A stretch of DNA of 64,000 nt from Vulcanimicrobiota bacterium (lineage in GTDB: Bacteria; Vulcanimicrobiota; Vulcanimicrobiia; Vulcanimicrobiales; Vulcanimicrobiaceae), in contig PLJL01000001.1 in NCBI GenBank assembly GCA_003140215.1, positions 626,535-690,534 of the forward strand. Reading direction: 5' to 3'. Every line of letters starts with the position of its first letter. Within the stretch, counting starts at the first letter, position 1. The notes beneath the pieces are model-generated. The model saw only the letters and a program-made list of their open reading frames with translations. It was not told the origin of the DNA and ran no database searches. A program made the position numbers and the translations under genes. Positions 24,809 through 33,589 of the stretch are shown here, piece by piece.

Positions 24809-26887
24809 GTGATCGCGGTGCGGCCGCGCGTCGAGGCGGGGCTGCCGTATCCGCTCGGCGCGACCTGGGATGGAACCGGCGTAAACTTCGCGCTCTTCAG
24901 CGCCAACGCGGAGAAGGTCGAGCTGTGCGCGTTCGATCCGCGCGGACGCCGCGAGATCGCGCGCATCGTGCTGCCCGAGTACACCGACGAGGTGTGGCAC
25001 GGTTATCTGCCCGAGGCCCGCCCCGGGATGCTGTACGGCTACCGCGTCTACGGTCCCTACGACCCCGAACGCGGCCACCGCTTCAACCACCACAAGCTGT
25101 TGCTCGACCCGTATGCCAAAGCGTTCGCCGGGAAGCTGCGCTGGACCGACGCGCACTACGGCTATCGCATCGGCGCGCACCGCGAGGACCTCTCGTTCGA
25201 CCGGCGCGACAATGCCGGCGCGATGCCGAAGTGCGTGGTGCTCGAGAGCGCGTTCACCTGGAGTGAGGATCATCGCCCGCCGGTGCCCTGGACCGACACG
25301 GTGATCTACGAACTGCACGTAAAGGGCTTCACCGTCGGCCACCCCGGCGTCGCGCCGGCGCTGCGCGGCACCTTCGCCGGACTGGCCGCGCCGGCCGTGG
25401 TCGGGTATCTCAAGGAACTGGGCGTGACCACGCTCGAGCTGCTGCCGGTGCAGGCGTTCGTCGACGACCGCCGGCTGATCGAACGCAAGCTGCGCAACTA
25501 CTGGGGCTACAACTCGATCGGCTACTTCGCCCCCGAGCAGCGCTACCTCCAGAACGATCCCAGCGAGTTCAAGACGATGGTCAAGCACCTGCACGAAGCC
25601 GGGATCGAGATCGTGCTCGACGTCGTGTACAACCACACCGCGGAAGGGAATCAACTCGGTCCGACATTCTCGTTCAAGGGGATCGACAACGCCTCGTACT
25701 ACCGCCTTGGCGACGACCGCCGCTACTACGACGACGTCACCGGTACCGGAAACACCCTCGATCTGCGCCATCCGCGCGTGTTGCAGCTCGTGATGGACTC
25801 GCTGCGCTACTGGGCCGAGGAGATGCACGTCGACGGGTTCCGGTTCGATCTCGCGCCGGCGCTGGCGCGCGAGGACGGCGGTTACCGGCGCGACGCGGCG
25901 CTTTTCAAGGCGATCCAGCAAGACCCGGTGCTGTCGCGTCTCAAGATGATCGCCGAACCCTGGGACGTCGGGCCGAGCGGCTATCAAGTCGGCAACTTTC
26001 CGCCCGGCTGGTCGGAGTGGAACGGCAAGTACCGCGATACGGTGCGGCGTTTCTGGAAAGGCGATCTGGGCACGCTGCCCGAGCTGGCCTCGCGCCTGGC
26101 CGGGTCGTCCGATCTGTTCGCGCACAATGGCCGGCGCCCGCGCGCCGGCGTGAACTTCGTTACCGTCCACGACGGCTTCACGCTCAACGACCTCGTCTCG
26201 TACAACCACAAGCACAACGAAGCCAACCACGAGGACAATCACGACGGCGCCAACGACAACGAAAGTTGGAACTGCGGGGTCGAAGGGCCGACGACCGATT
26301 CGGCGATCATCGACTTGCGCGAGCGCCAGAAGCGCAACTTCATCGCTACCCTGATGCTGTCGTTGGGGGTTCCGATGATCGCCGCGGGCGACGAGCGCGG
26401 GCGCACGCAGCGCGGCAACAACAACGCGTACTGCCAAGACAACGAGATCTCGTGGCTCGACTGGAGCTCCGCGAACCCGCGCGACCTCGCGCTGGCCGAG
26501 TTCGTCAAGCTGATGCTGCGGCTGCGGCGCGAGCACCCCGCGTTCAAGCGCGACGCGTTCTACCGCGGCGCGCCGGTCGAGCCCGGCGGGCCCAAGGACA
26601 TCGCTTGGATGGGTCCCGACGGCTACGAGATGGGCGCCGAGGACTGGACGCCCGACCGCCGCACGATCGGCCTCTACCTGGGCGCTCGGCCGATGCTCTT
26701 GGTCGCCATGAACGCCGCGCCCGACGACGTCGGGTTCGCCCTGCCCGACGTCGAGCGCGTCTCGTGGTCGCTCGTGCTCGACACCGCGATCGAGGGCGGG
26801 GCGCCGCGCAACGTCCCGCGGGACGTCGTCGTCATCTATCCGATGGTCTCGCACTCGCTCGCGCTTTTCGCCGGGAGCGTCCGGTGA
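24803..26887 (+). CDS. glgX: Glycogen debranching enzyme GlgX (isoamylase type)
   Basis: A 694-aa GH13 subfamily 11 enzyme that hydrolyses alpha-1,6 branches of limit dextrin. The N-terminal CBM48 opens with YPLGATWDGTGVNFALFSAN. The barrel carries DVVYNHTAEGNQLGPT, the nucleophile in HVDGFRFDLAPALARED, acid/base AEPWDVGPSGYQVGNFPPGW, and stabiliser FVTVHDGFTLNDLVSYNHKHN. The GDERGRTQRGNNNAYCQDNE segment is diagnostic for GlgX/TreX. By analogy with glgB the real start may be the GTG at 24809. The last 4 bases overlap the malQ start. Confidence 0.95.
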   Translation: MRVIAVRPRVEAGLPYPLGATWDGTGVNFALFSANAEKVELCAFDPRGRREIARIVLPEYTDEVWHGYLPEARPGMLYGYRVYGPYDPERGHRFNHHKLLLDPYAKAFAGKLRWTDAHYGYRIGAHREDLSFDRRDNAGAMPKCVVLESAFTWSEDHRPPVPWTDTVIYELHVKGFTVGHPGVAPALRGTFAGLAAPAVVGYLKELGVTTLELLPVQAFVDDRRLIERKLRNYWGYNSIGYFAPEQRYLQNDPSEFKTMVKHLHEAGIEIVLDVVYNHTAEGNQLGPTFSFKGIDNASYYRLGDDRRYYDDVTGTGNTLDLRHPRVLQLVMDSLRYWAEEMHVDGFRFDLAPALAREDGGYRRDAALFKAIQQDPVLSRLKMIAEPWDVGPSGYQVGNFPPGWSEWNGKYRDTVRRFWKGDLGTLPELASRLAGSSDLFAHNGRRPRAGVNFVTVHDGFTLNDLVSYNHKHNEANHEDNHDGANDNESWNCGVEGPTTDSAIIDLRERQKRNFIATLMLSLGVPMIAAGDERGRTQRGNNNAYCQDNEISWLDWSSANPRDLALAEFVKLMLRLRREHPAFKRDAFYRGAPVEPGGPKDIAWMGPDGYEMGAEDWTPDRRTIGLYLGARPMLLVAMNAAPDDVGFALPDVERVSWSLVLDTAIEGGAPRNVPRDVVVIYPMVSHSLALFAGSVR

Positions 26888-28893
26888 GCGCCAGTGTCGC
26901 GCGTTCGTACGTCGACGCACTCGGCACCGAGCGGCTCGCGCCGCCGCAAACCGTGGCACAGTTCGAGGAGCTCGTCGCGGAAGAGCCGCATCATTTCGTC
27001 GCGCCGGCGCTGGTGTTGCGTGCCGGCGAAGTGCTGAGCCTGGACGTGACGCTGCCGGCGATGAGCTGGACCGAGCCCTTGCAGTGGGCGCTCGTGCGCG
27101 AGGACGGCAGCACCGCGGACGGCGTCGTGGCGTTGCGCGACGCGCCGGTGCTCGCCGCCGACCACCGGCCGGCGTCGACCTACGACACGCGCCGCATCGC
27201 GATCGCCGGACCGCAGCCGCTCGGCACCCACCAGCTTTCGCTCACGGTCGACGCGTATGCTCGCGCCCTGGTGCGCGTCCTCGTGGTCCCCGAGCGCGCG
27301 CACCAACCACGCGGACGCGTTTGGGGGATCGCGCTGCAGCTCTACACGCTGCGCTCCGCTCGCAACCACGGCATCGGCGATTTCGCCGACCTGCGCGCGG
27401 TGTGCCGGTTGCTGGGCGAGCGCGGCGCCAGCTACGTCGGGATCAATCCCTTGCACGCGACCTTCCGCGGCGACCCGGAGTCGGCGAGCCCGTATGCGGC
27501 CTCGTCGCGGCGCTGGCTGAACTGGCTCTACATCGCCGTCGACGACGTGCCCGAGCACGCCGGCGCCGCCGCTCGCGCCGATGCGTTCGATTCGTTGTGC
27601 GCGGGCGATCACGTCGCCTATGCCGGCGTCGCGGCCGTCAAGGACGAGCTGTTGCGCGCGTGTTTCGCAGCGCTCGCCGGCGACGCTGCGCGGGCCGCGG
27701 CATTCGCCGCCTGGTGCGACGAGCACGGCGAACCGTTGCGACGCTTCGCGGTCTTCGAAGCGCTCGTCGCGCGCTTCGGCCGCGAGTTGAGTACCTGGCC
27801 GCAGGCGTTCGCCGGACCGGACTCACCCGACGTCGCACTGTTCGGCGCGGCCGAAGAGTCCGAGGTGCGCTACTCGATGTACCTGCAATGGCTCGCGGCC
27901 GAGCAGCTCGCCGCGGTTAGCGCGGACGCGGCGCGCTGCGGCGTACGGCTCTATCGCGACCTCGCCGTCGGCGTCGACCCCAACTCCGCCGACGTCTGGG
28001 CCGACGCGGGGGCGTACCTCCCGCAAGTCTCGGTCGGCGCGCCGCCCGACCTGCTCAACTCGCTGGGCCAGGACTGGGGGCTTCCCCCGCTCGATCCACG
28101 CGGGTTGGCGCGGGAAGGCTACGCCGAACTGCTCGCGATCATGCAGTCCAACTGCCGTAACGCCGGCGCGCTGCGCATCGATCACGCCTTCTCATTGGCC
28201 CGGCTGTATTGGATTCCGCGCGGCGCCGACCCCCGCAGCGGGACCTACGTGACGTATCCGCTCGACGACCTGTGCGGCGTCGTCGCGCTGGCCAGCGTGC
28301 GCGAAGGCTGCGTCGTGATCGGCGAAGATCTCGGCACGCTGCCGGAGGGGTTCCGGGAGCGCATGGAAGCGGTCGGGATCCTGTCGTACCGCATCTTGTT
28401 CTTCGAGCGCAGCGCCGACGGCGCGTTCGTCCCGCCCGAGGAGTACCCAGCCCTCGCGCTAGCCGCATCAGGGACGCACGACCTGCCGACGATCTCCGCC
28501 TGGCTGCGGGGCGAGGACGTCGAGCTGCGCGACCGCTTGGGCCTGCTCGAGACGCCGCTGGATACCGACAAAGACGCGCGCGCGCGCGACCGCAAGGCGC
28601 TGCTCGACGCGCTCGTCGCGCACCGCGACCTCGCCCCGGACGCGCTCGACGACGACACGGCCGTGGTCGTGGCGGCGAACCGCTACCTCGCCGCGACACC
28701 CTGCGCGATCGTGATGGCGCAACTCGACGACATCCTGGTCGAACGAGCCCCCGTCAACGTCCCGGGAACCTCCACGCAGTACCCGAATTGGCGTCGAAAG
28801 CTGAGCACGCCCATCGAGGCCCTCGCCTCCGACGACCGCCTCGCCCGCCTCTGCACCGCCCTGAACGAGATCCGTCCGAGAGCAACACCGTGA
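26884..28893 (+). CDS. malQ: 4-alpha-glucanotransferase (amylomaltase)
   Basis: A 669-aa GH77 enzyme that disproportionates maltodextrins released from glycogen. After an N-terminal beta domain of about 130 residues, the core begins RGRVWGIALQLYTLRSARNH and GIGDFADL. Catalytic segments are GALRIDHAFSLARLYWIPRG (nucleophile Asp), VIGEDLGTLPEGFRERM (Glu) and ASGTHDLPTISAWLRGEDVE (Asp). Those are all intact. The GTG overlaps the glgX stop (GTGA), and the next gene overlaps its own stop in the same way, so the genes are translationally coupled. Together GlgB, GlgX and MalQ cover branching, debranching and chain shuffling; phosphorylase and synthase are not in this operon. Confidence 0.94.
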   Translation: MSASVARSYVDALGTERLAPPQTVAQFEELVAEEPHHFVAPALVLRAGEVLSLDVTLPAMSWTEPLQWALVREDGSTADGVVALRDAPVLAADHRPASTYDTRRIAIAGPQPLGTHQLSLTVDAYARALVRVLVVPERAHQPRGRVWGIALQLYTLRSARNHGIGDFADLRAVCRLLGERGASYVGINPLHATFRGDPESASPYAASSRRWLNWLYIAVDDVPEHAGAAARADAFDSLCAGDHVAYAGVAAVKDELLRACFAALAGDAARAAAFAAWCDEHGEPLRRFAVFEALVARFGRELSTWPQAFAGPDSPDVALFGAAEESEVRYSMYLQWLAAEQLAAVSADAARCGVRLYRDLAVGVDPNSADVWADAGAYLPQVSVGAPPDLLNSLGQDWGLPPLDPRGLAREGYAELLAIMQSNCRNAGALRIDHAFSLARLYWIPRGADPRSGTYVTYPLDDLCGVVALASVREGCVVIGEDLGTLPEGFRERMEAVGILSYRILFFERSADGAFVPPEEYPALALAASGTHDLPTISAWLRGEDVELRDRLGLLETPLDTDKDARARDRKALLDALVAHRDLAPDALDDDTAVVVAANRYLAATPCAIVMAQLDDILVERAPVNVPGTSTQYPNWRRKLSTPIEALASDDRLARLCTALNEIRPRATP

Positions 28894-31400
28894 AAGCTGT
28901 ATTGATGGCAGGCGGCGAGGGATCTCGCCTTCGGCCACTGACCTCGCGCCGGCCGAAGCCGCTGGCGCCGGTTGCCGGCAAACCGATCATGGAGTTGATC
29001 GTCGAGCTTCTGCACAAGCATGGGTTGCGCGAGGTCGTGGCGACGCTGCACTACCTCGCCGACGAGATCGAAACCTATTTCGGCGACGGGAGCGCGCACG
29101 GCGTGACGATGCACTACGTCGTCGAGGACACTCCGCTGGGAACCGCGGGCGCGGTCAAGATGGCGCACGACCTGCTGATCGGCGAAACGTTCCTGGTCAT
29201 CAGCGGGGACGCGCTGACCAACCTCGATCTGTTCGCGGTGGTGCGGCACCACCGCGAACAGGGGAACGACGTCACCATCGCGCTGCAGCGCGTGACCAAC
29301 CCGCTGGAATTCGGCGTCGTCGTGACCGACGAGTCGGGCCGCATCGTGCGGTTTCTCGAGAAACCGTCCTGGGGTGAGGTCTTCTCCGACACGATCAACA
29401 CCGGGATCTACGTGCTCGAACCGTCGATCCTCGACCGGATGCAGCGCGGCAAGGTCTACGATTTCTCCAAGGACCTGTTTCCCGACATGCTGCGCGAGGG
29501 GGCCAAACTCGGCGGCTACGTGATCGACGCCTACTGGACCGACATCGGAAACCTCGAACAGTACCAACAAGCCAACTACGACGCGATCTCGGGCTACGTC
29601 GGCATCGAGTTCCCGGGCACGCAAGTCGCCCCCGGCGTCTATGCCGGCGAGGGCACGCGGATCGACCCGGACGCGCGGATCGAGGGGCCTGTGGTGATCG
29701 GGCGCGATGTCCGCATCGCGGCCGGAACGTCGATCGTGGGACCCACCGTCATCGGCGACCGCACGATCGTGGGACGCGCAGCGAACGTCTCCCGCAGCGT
29801 GCTGTGGGAGGACGTGTACGTCGGCGAGGAGGCGTCGCTGAGCGACTGCACCGTCGCCGACCGCAACATCATCGAGAAGCGCGCCAAGGTCAACGAGAAC
29901 ACCGTGCTCGGTCGCGGCTGCACGATCGGCGCCGGCGCGACCGTGAACGCGCACCTCAAGCTGTGGCCCGACAAGTGGGTCAGCGCGGGTTCGATCGTCT
30001 CGATGTCGCTGATCTACGGTCAGAAGTGGCCCGGCTCGCTGTTCGGGTCGGTCGGGATCAGCGGTCTGGCGAACCTCGAGATCACCCCGGAGTTCGCACT
30101 CAAGCTCGGGCAGGCGTTCGGCACGTGGCTCAAGCCGGGCCAAACGGTGATGACCAGTCGCGACACGCACCCGGCGTCGCGCGTGATGAACCGCTGCGTG
30201 ATCTCCGGCTTGTTATCGGTGGGCGTCAACGTGCTCGACCTGCGGTCCTATCCGCTGCCGCTGGCGCGCTACGCGGTGCGCGTCGGGAGCGACGGCGGGA
30301 TGCACGTGCGCGTCGCCCCCGACGATCCCAACTCGATCGTCTTCGAGTTCTTCGACGGTACGGGGATCGGGATCGACAAAGGCGCCGAACGCAAAATCGA
30401 AAACCTGTTTTTCCGCGAGGACTTCCGCCGCACGCCGATGGACGAGGTCGGCCGGCTGGATTTCCCATCGCGCGCGCTCGAGCGGTACACCGCGTCGTTC
30501 GCGCAGGCACTGCACGCCGAAGCGATCAAGTTCGCGAACTTCCGCGTGGTGATCGACTATGCGTTCGGCAACGCGTCGATCGTGCTGCCGCAGATCCTGG
30601 GCGGGCTGGGCGTCGAACAAATCGCGCTCAACGCCTACTTCGACGCCGCCAAGGTGCGCACGTTCCACGAGGACCGCGAGCGCCATCTGCAGCAGCTCAC
30701 CTCGGTCGTCACCTCGCTCGAGGCGAATCTGGGCGTGCTCATCGACGCCGACGGCGAGACCGTGACGGTGGTCGACGACGCCGGCCAGATCGTGGGCCGC
30801 AACCGCCTCATGGCGCTGCTCACGCTGCTGGTCGCACGCGCGACCCCCGGTGCGCGCATCGCGATGCCGCTCACGGTGCCGACGGTGGTAGAACGCATCG
30901 CGGCCGACAACGGTGCGACGATCGTTCGCACGCGCAGCGACCGTCGCTCGCTCATGGCGCTGGCCGAACAGGAAGGCCGCGGGCTGGCGTTTGCAGGCGG
31001 GATGAACTACGAGCTGATCTTCCCGGAGTTCCAGCCGGCCTTTGACGGCATCTACGCGACGGCCAAGATCATGGAGTTGCTCGCGGCCGAGCACCGTCCG
31101 CTCTCCGAGCTGGTCGCGATGATCCCAGCCTGGCACGTCGCGGGCCGGGTCGTGCCGTGTCCCTGGGACCGCAAAGGCGCGGTGATGCGTTCGCTCCACG
31201 ACGAGGCTGCCCACGGCGGCAACGGCAAGGTCGAGACGCTCGACGGAATTCGGTTGCCGCGCTCCGACGGCTGGGTGCTCGTCCTTCCCGACGCCACCGA
31301 CGCGTCGGTCAACGTCTGGGCGGAAGGCAACTCCGATGACGAGGCCGCGCGCTACGCCGACGAGATCGTCGAACGCGTGCGCGCGATCGCGGCCGGTTGA
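28890..31400 (+). CDS. Sugar nucleotidyltransferase fused to phosphomutase-like domain (mannose-1-phosphate guanylyltransferase type)
   Basis: An 836-aa two-domain protein. Residues 1-235 are a nucleotidyltransferase with the activation loop LMAGGEGSRLRPLTSRRPKP, metal Asp in ISGDALTNLDL and EKPSWGEVFSDTINTGIYVL. A left-handed beta-helix of hexapeptide repeats follows (about 245-365). Residues 380-836 follow the phosphoglucomutase/PMM fold, but the phosphoserine loop reads HVRVAPDDPNS rather than TASHNP, and the metal loop reads LIDADGETVTV rather than DGDGDR. The mutase half is thus probably non-catalytic or altered, as in known actinobacterial/cyanobacterial fusions. It likely makes a GDP- or ADP-sugar for polysaccharide synthesis. 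GTGA-coupled to malQ. Confidence 0.88.
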   Translation: MKAVLMAGGEGSRLRPLTSRRPKPLAPVAGKPIMELIVELLHKHGLREVVATLHYLADEIETYFGDGSAHGVTMHYVVEDTPLGTAGAVKMAHDLLIGETFLVISGDALTNLDLFAVVRHHREQGNDVTIALQRVTNPLEFGVVVTDESGRIVRFLEKPSWGEVFSDTINTGIYVLEPSILDRMQRGKVYDFSKDLFPDMLREGAKLGGYVIDAYWTDIGNLEQYQQANYDAISGYVGIEFPGTQVAPGVYAGEGTRIDPDARIEGPVVIGRDVRIAAGTSIVGPTVIGDRTIVGRAANVSRSVLWEDVYVGEEASLSDCTVADRNIIEKRAKVNENTVLGRGCTIGAGATVNAHLKLWPDKWVSAGSIVSMSLIYGQKWPGSLFGSVGISGLANLEITPEFALKLGQAFGTWLKPGQTVMTSRDTHPASRVMNRCVISGLLSVGVNVLDLRSYPLPLARYAVRVGSDGGMHVRVAPDDPNSIVFEFFDGTGIGIDKGAERKIENLFFREDFRRTPMDEVGRLDFPSRALERYTASFAQALHAEAIKFANFRVVIDYAFGNASIVLPQILGGLGVEQIALNAYFDAAKVRTFHEDRERHLQQLTSVVTSLEANLGVLIDADGETVTVVDDAGQIVGRNRLMALLTLLVARATPGARIAMPLTVPTVVERIAADNGATIVRTRSDRRSLMALAEQEGRGLAFAGGMNYELIFPEFQPAFDGIYATAKIMELLAAEHRPLSELVAMIPAWHVAGRVVPCPWDRKGAVMRSLHDEAAHGGNGKVETLDGIRLPRSDGWVLVLPDATDASVNVWAEGNSDDEAARYADEIVERVRAIAAG

Positions 31401-31405
31401 ACGCG

Positions 31406-33589
31406 ATGCGACGATCGCTTCCGGCTCGGCTCGTGTTCGCGGCGGCCGCGTTCGCACTGCCGGCCGCAGCCGCAGCCCCCGCGCCTCCGGCACCGCCGCC
31501 GGTTCGGGCGGTGACCGAGACCCACTTCGGTATCAGCGTGAGCGACCCGTACCGCTACTTCGAGAATCCCAAAGACCCCGGGCTCGCCGCGTACTTCAAA
31601 GCGCAGAACGCGTACACGCGCCAGGTGCTCGACGCGCTGCCCGGACGCGCTGCGCTGGCCACCCGCATCGCGCAGCTCGACAACGCGACGGAGTCGCTCA
31701 CTGACGTCCAGCCGGTCGGCGGCACGTTCTTCTACCAGAAGCGCCCGGCGGGTGCGAACACGACGCGGCTCTACACGCGCGCGATCGCCGGCGGACCAGA
31801 ACATCTCCTCTTCGATCCCGACCGGTTCGCACGCTCCTCGAAGGAGCACTACACCTTCGACTACTACTCGCCTTCGACCGACGGCCGGTTCGTGGCGGTC
31901 GGCACCTCCGAAGGCGGGTCGGAGAAGACGACCCTGCACGTCATCGACGCGAGCACCGGCCGCTTGTTGCCCGACGTGATCGAGCGCGCGATCGCGATCG
32001 CACCGTCGTGGCGCGACGACGGGCGATCGTTCTACTATTTCCGAACGCCCGCGCCGCGCAAAGATCAGCCCGAGCGCGAAAAGGACACCAAGGGTGTGGC
32101 GCGGCTGCACGTGCTCGGCCACGACCCCGAGCGCGATCCGGCGATCTTCGGGTACGGCGTGAGCACGCGCATCCCGTTCGCGCCCGAAGACTACGCGGTC
32201 GTGAGCGTCTCGCCGCGCTCGCGCTGGGCCGTCGCGGCGATCGCGCACGGCGTGCAGAACGAGATTGCGGTCTATGCCGCACCCACGCCGGTAGCCGTTG
32301 ACGGGCACGCGCCCTGGCGTAAGCTCGCCGGCTACGCCGATGACGTCACCGCCGCCATCGCGGTGGGTGACACGCTCTATCTCAGCTCGCACAAAGACGC
32401 CTCGCGGCATCGCATCCTGGCGCTGAACCTGCGTACGGGAACGTTGGCAACGGCGCGCGTCGCGGTTCCGGAATCCACGCGCGTCATCGAGGACATCTCG
32501 CTCGCCGGCGACGGCATCTATCTGCGCGACCTCGAAGGCGGCATCTCGAAGCTACGGCGGCTCGCGCTCAACCGCGACGGCTCGCCCGGCGCGACCGCCG
32601 AGGTCGCGCTGCCGTTCGCCGGAGCGAGCGGCGGCATCGCGACCGATCCGATGGTTCCCGGCGCGACCTTCGTGCTGCAGTCGTGGACCGAGTCACCGCG
32701 TTACTACCGCGCCGGCCTCAACATCGCGCTCAGCGACACGGGCTTGCGCCGCAGATCGGACGTTGACTTCTCCGCGATAACCTCGCTCGAGGTCCTCGCG
32801 ACGAGCGCCGACGGCACGAAGGTACCGCTGTCGATCGTGATGCGCAAGGGCGCCGCGCTCGACGGGATGCGCCCGACGTGGCTGGACGGGTACGGTGCCT
32901 ACGGCATCGTCATCCGCCCGAGCTTCTCGGCGACGCGACTGGCGTGGCTCGAACGTGGCGCCATCTACGCGGAATGCCATCCGCGTGGGGGCGGCGAGTA
33001 CGGCGAGGACTGGCACTTCGGCGCGCACATCGCGACCAAGCAGCGCACGGTCGACGACTACATCGCCTGCGCGCAGTACCTGATCGACCAGAAGTACACC
33101 CAGCCTTCCAAACTGGCTGGGAGCGGCACGAGCGCCGGCGGCGTCACCATCGGCAACGCGATCGTACAGCGCCCGGAGCTGTGGGCGGCGGCGCTCGACG
33201 TCGTCGGCGATACCAACCCGGTGCGCGACGAGTTCGCCGAAGGCGGCCCCGCGAACATCCCCGAGTTCGGTTCGATCGCCAACAAGATCGGCTGGGACGC
33301 GCTCTACTCCACCGATCCGTACGTGCACGTCCGCGACGGCGTTGCGTACCCGGCCGTGTTGGCGGTCACGGGCGCCAACGACCCGCGCGTCGCGCCCTGG
33401 ATCGTGGCGAAGTTCGCCGCCCGGCTCCAAGCTGCGACCGCGAGCGGGAAGCCCGTGCTGCTCCGCGTCGACTTCGACGCGGGACACGGCTATTTGGGCA
33501 GTTCGCGCGCCCAGGCGCAAGCGCTCACGACCGACGAGTTCGCGTTTCTGCTGTGGCGGCTGGGCGATCCGGAGTTCGCAACACCTTAG
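31406..33589 (+). CDS. Exported prolyl oligopeptidase-family serine peptidase (S9A)
   Basis: A 727-aa protein with signal peptide (RLVFAAAAFALPAAAAAP). It follows the S9A plan: N-terminal DPYRYFENPKDPGLAAYFKA, a seven-blade propeller (residues about 75-440), then the peptidase. The nucleophile is in KLAGSGTSAGGVTIGNAIVQ, where GTSAGG replaces the usual GGSNGG; the acid is in VTGANDPRVAPWI and the His in VDFDAGHGYL. An unusual TTG at 31397 would overlap the upstream stop; the ATG six nt after the stop is more likely. It hydrolyses short Pro-containing peptides outside the cytoplasm. Its stop overlaps that of the opposing aspartyl-protease gene (TTAG). Confidence 0.9.
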   Translation: MRRSLPARLVFAAAAFALPAAAAAPAPPAPPPVRAVTETHFGISVSDPYRYFENPKDPGLAAYFKAQNAYTRQVLDALPGRAALATRIAQLDNATESLTDVQPVGGTFFYQKRPAGANTTRLYTRAIAGGPEHLLFDPDRFARSSKEHYTFDYYSPSTDGRFVAVGTSEGGSEKTTLHVIDASTGRLLPDVIERAIAIAPSWRDDGRSFYYFRTPAPRKDQPEREKDTKGVARLHVLGHDPERDPAIFGYGVSTRIPFAPEDYAVVSVSPRSRWAVAAIAHGVQNEIAVYAAPTPVAVDGHAPWRKLAGYADDVTAAIAVGDTLYLSSHKDASRHRILALNLRTGTLATARVAVPESTRVIEDISLAGDGIYLRDLEGGISKLRRLALNRDGSPGATAEVALPFAGASGGIATDPMVPGATFVLQSWTESPRYYRAGLNIALSDTGLRRRSDVDFSAITSLEVLATSADGTKVPLSIVMRKGAALDGMRPTWLDGYGAYGIVIRPSFSATRLAWLERGAIYAECHPRGGGEYGEDWHFGAHIATKQRTVDDYIACAQYLIDQKYTQPSKLAGSGTSAGGVTIGNAIVQRPELWAAALDVVGDTNPVRDEFAEGGPANIPEFGSIANKIGWDALYSTDPYVHVRDGVAYPAVLAVTGANDPRVAPWIVAKFAARLQAATASGKPVLLRVDFDAGHGYLGSSRAQAQALTTDEFAFLLWRLGDPEFATP

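Noticed and set aside
23084..26959. Very long minus-strand frame across glgB-glgX
   Set aside because: Both plus-strand genes carry full catalytic motifs; the minus frame is a high-GC antisense shadow rich in Arg/Val/Glu.
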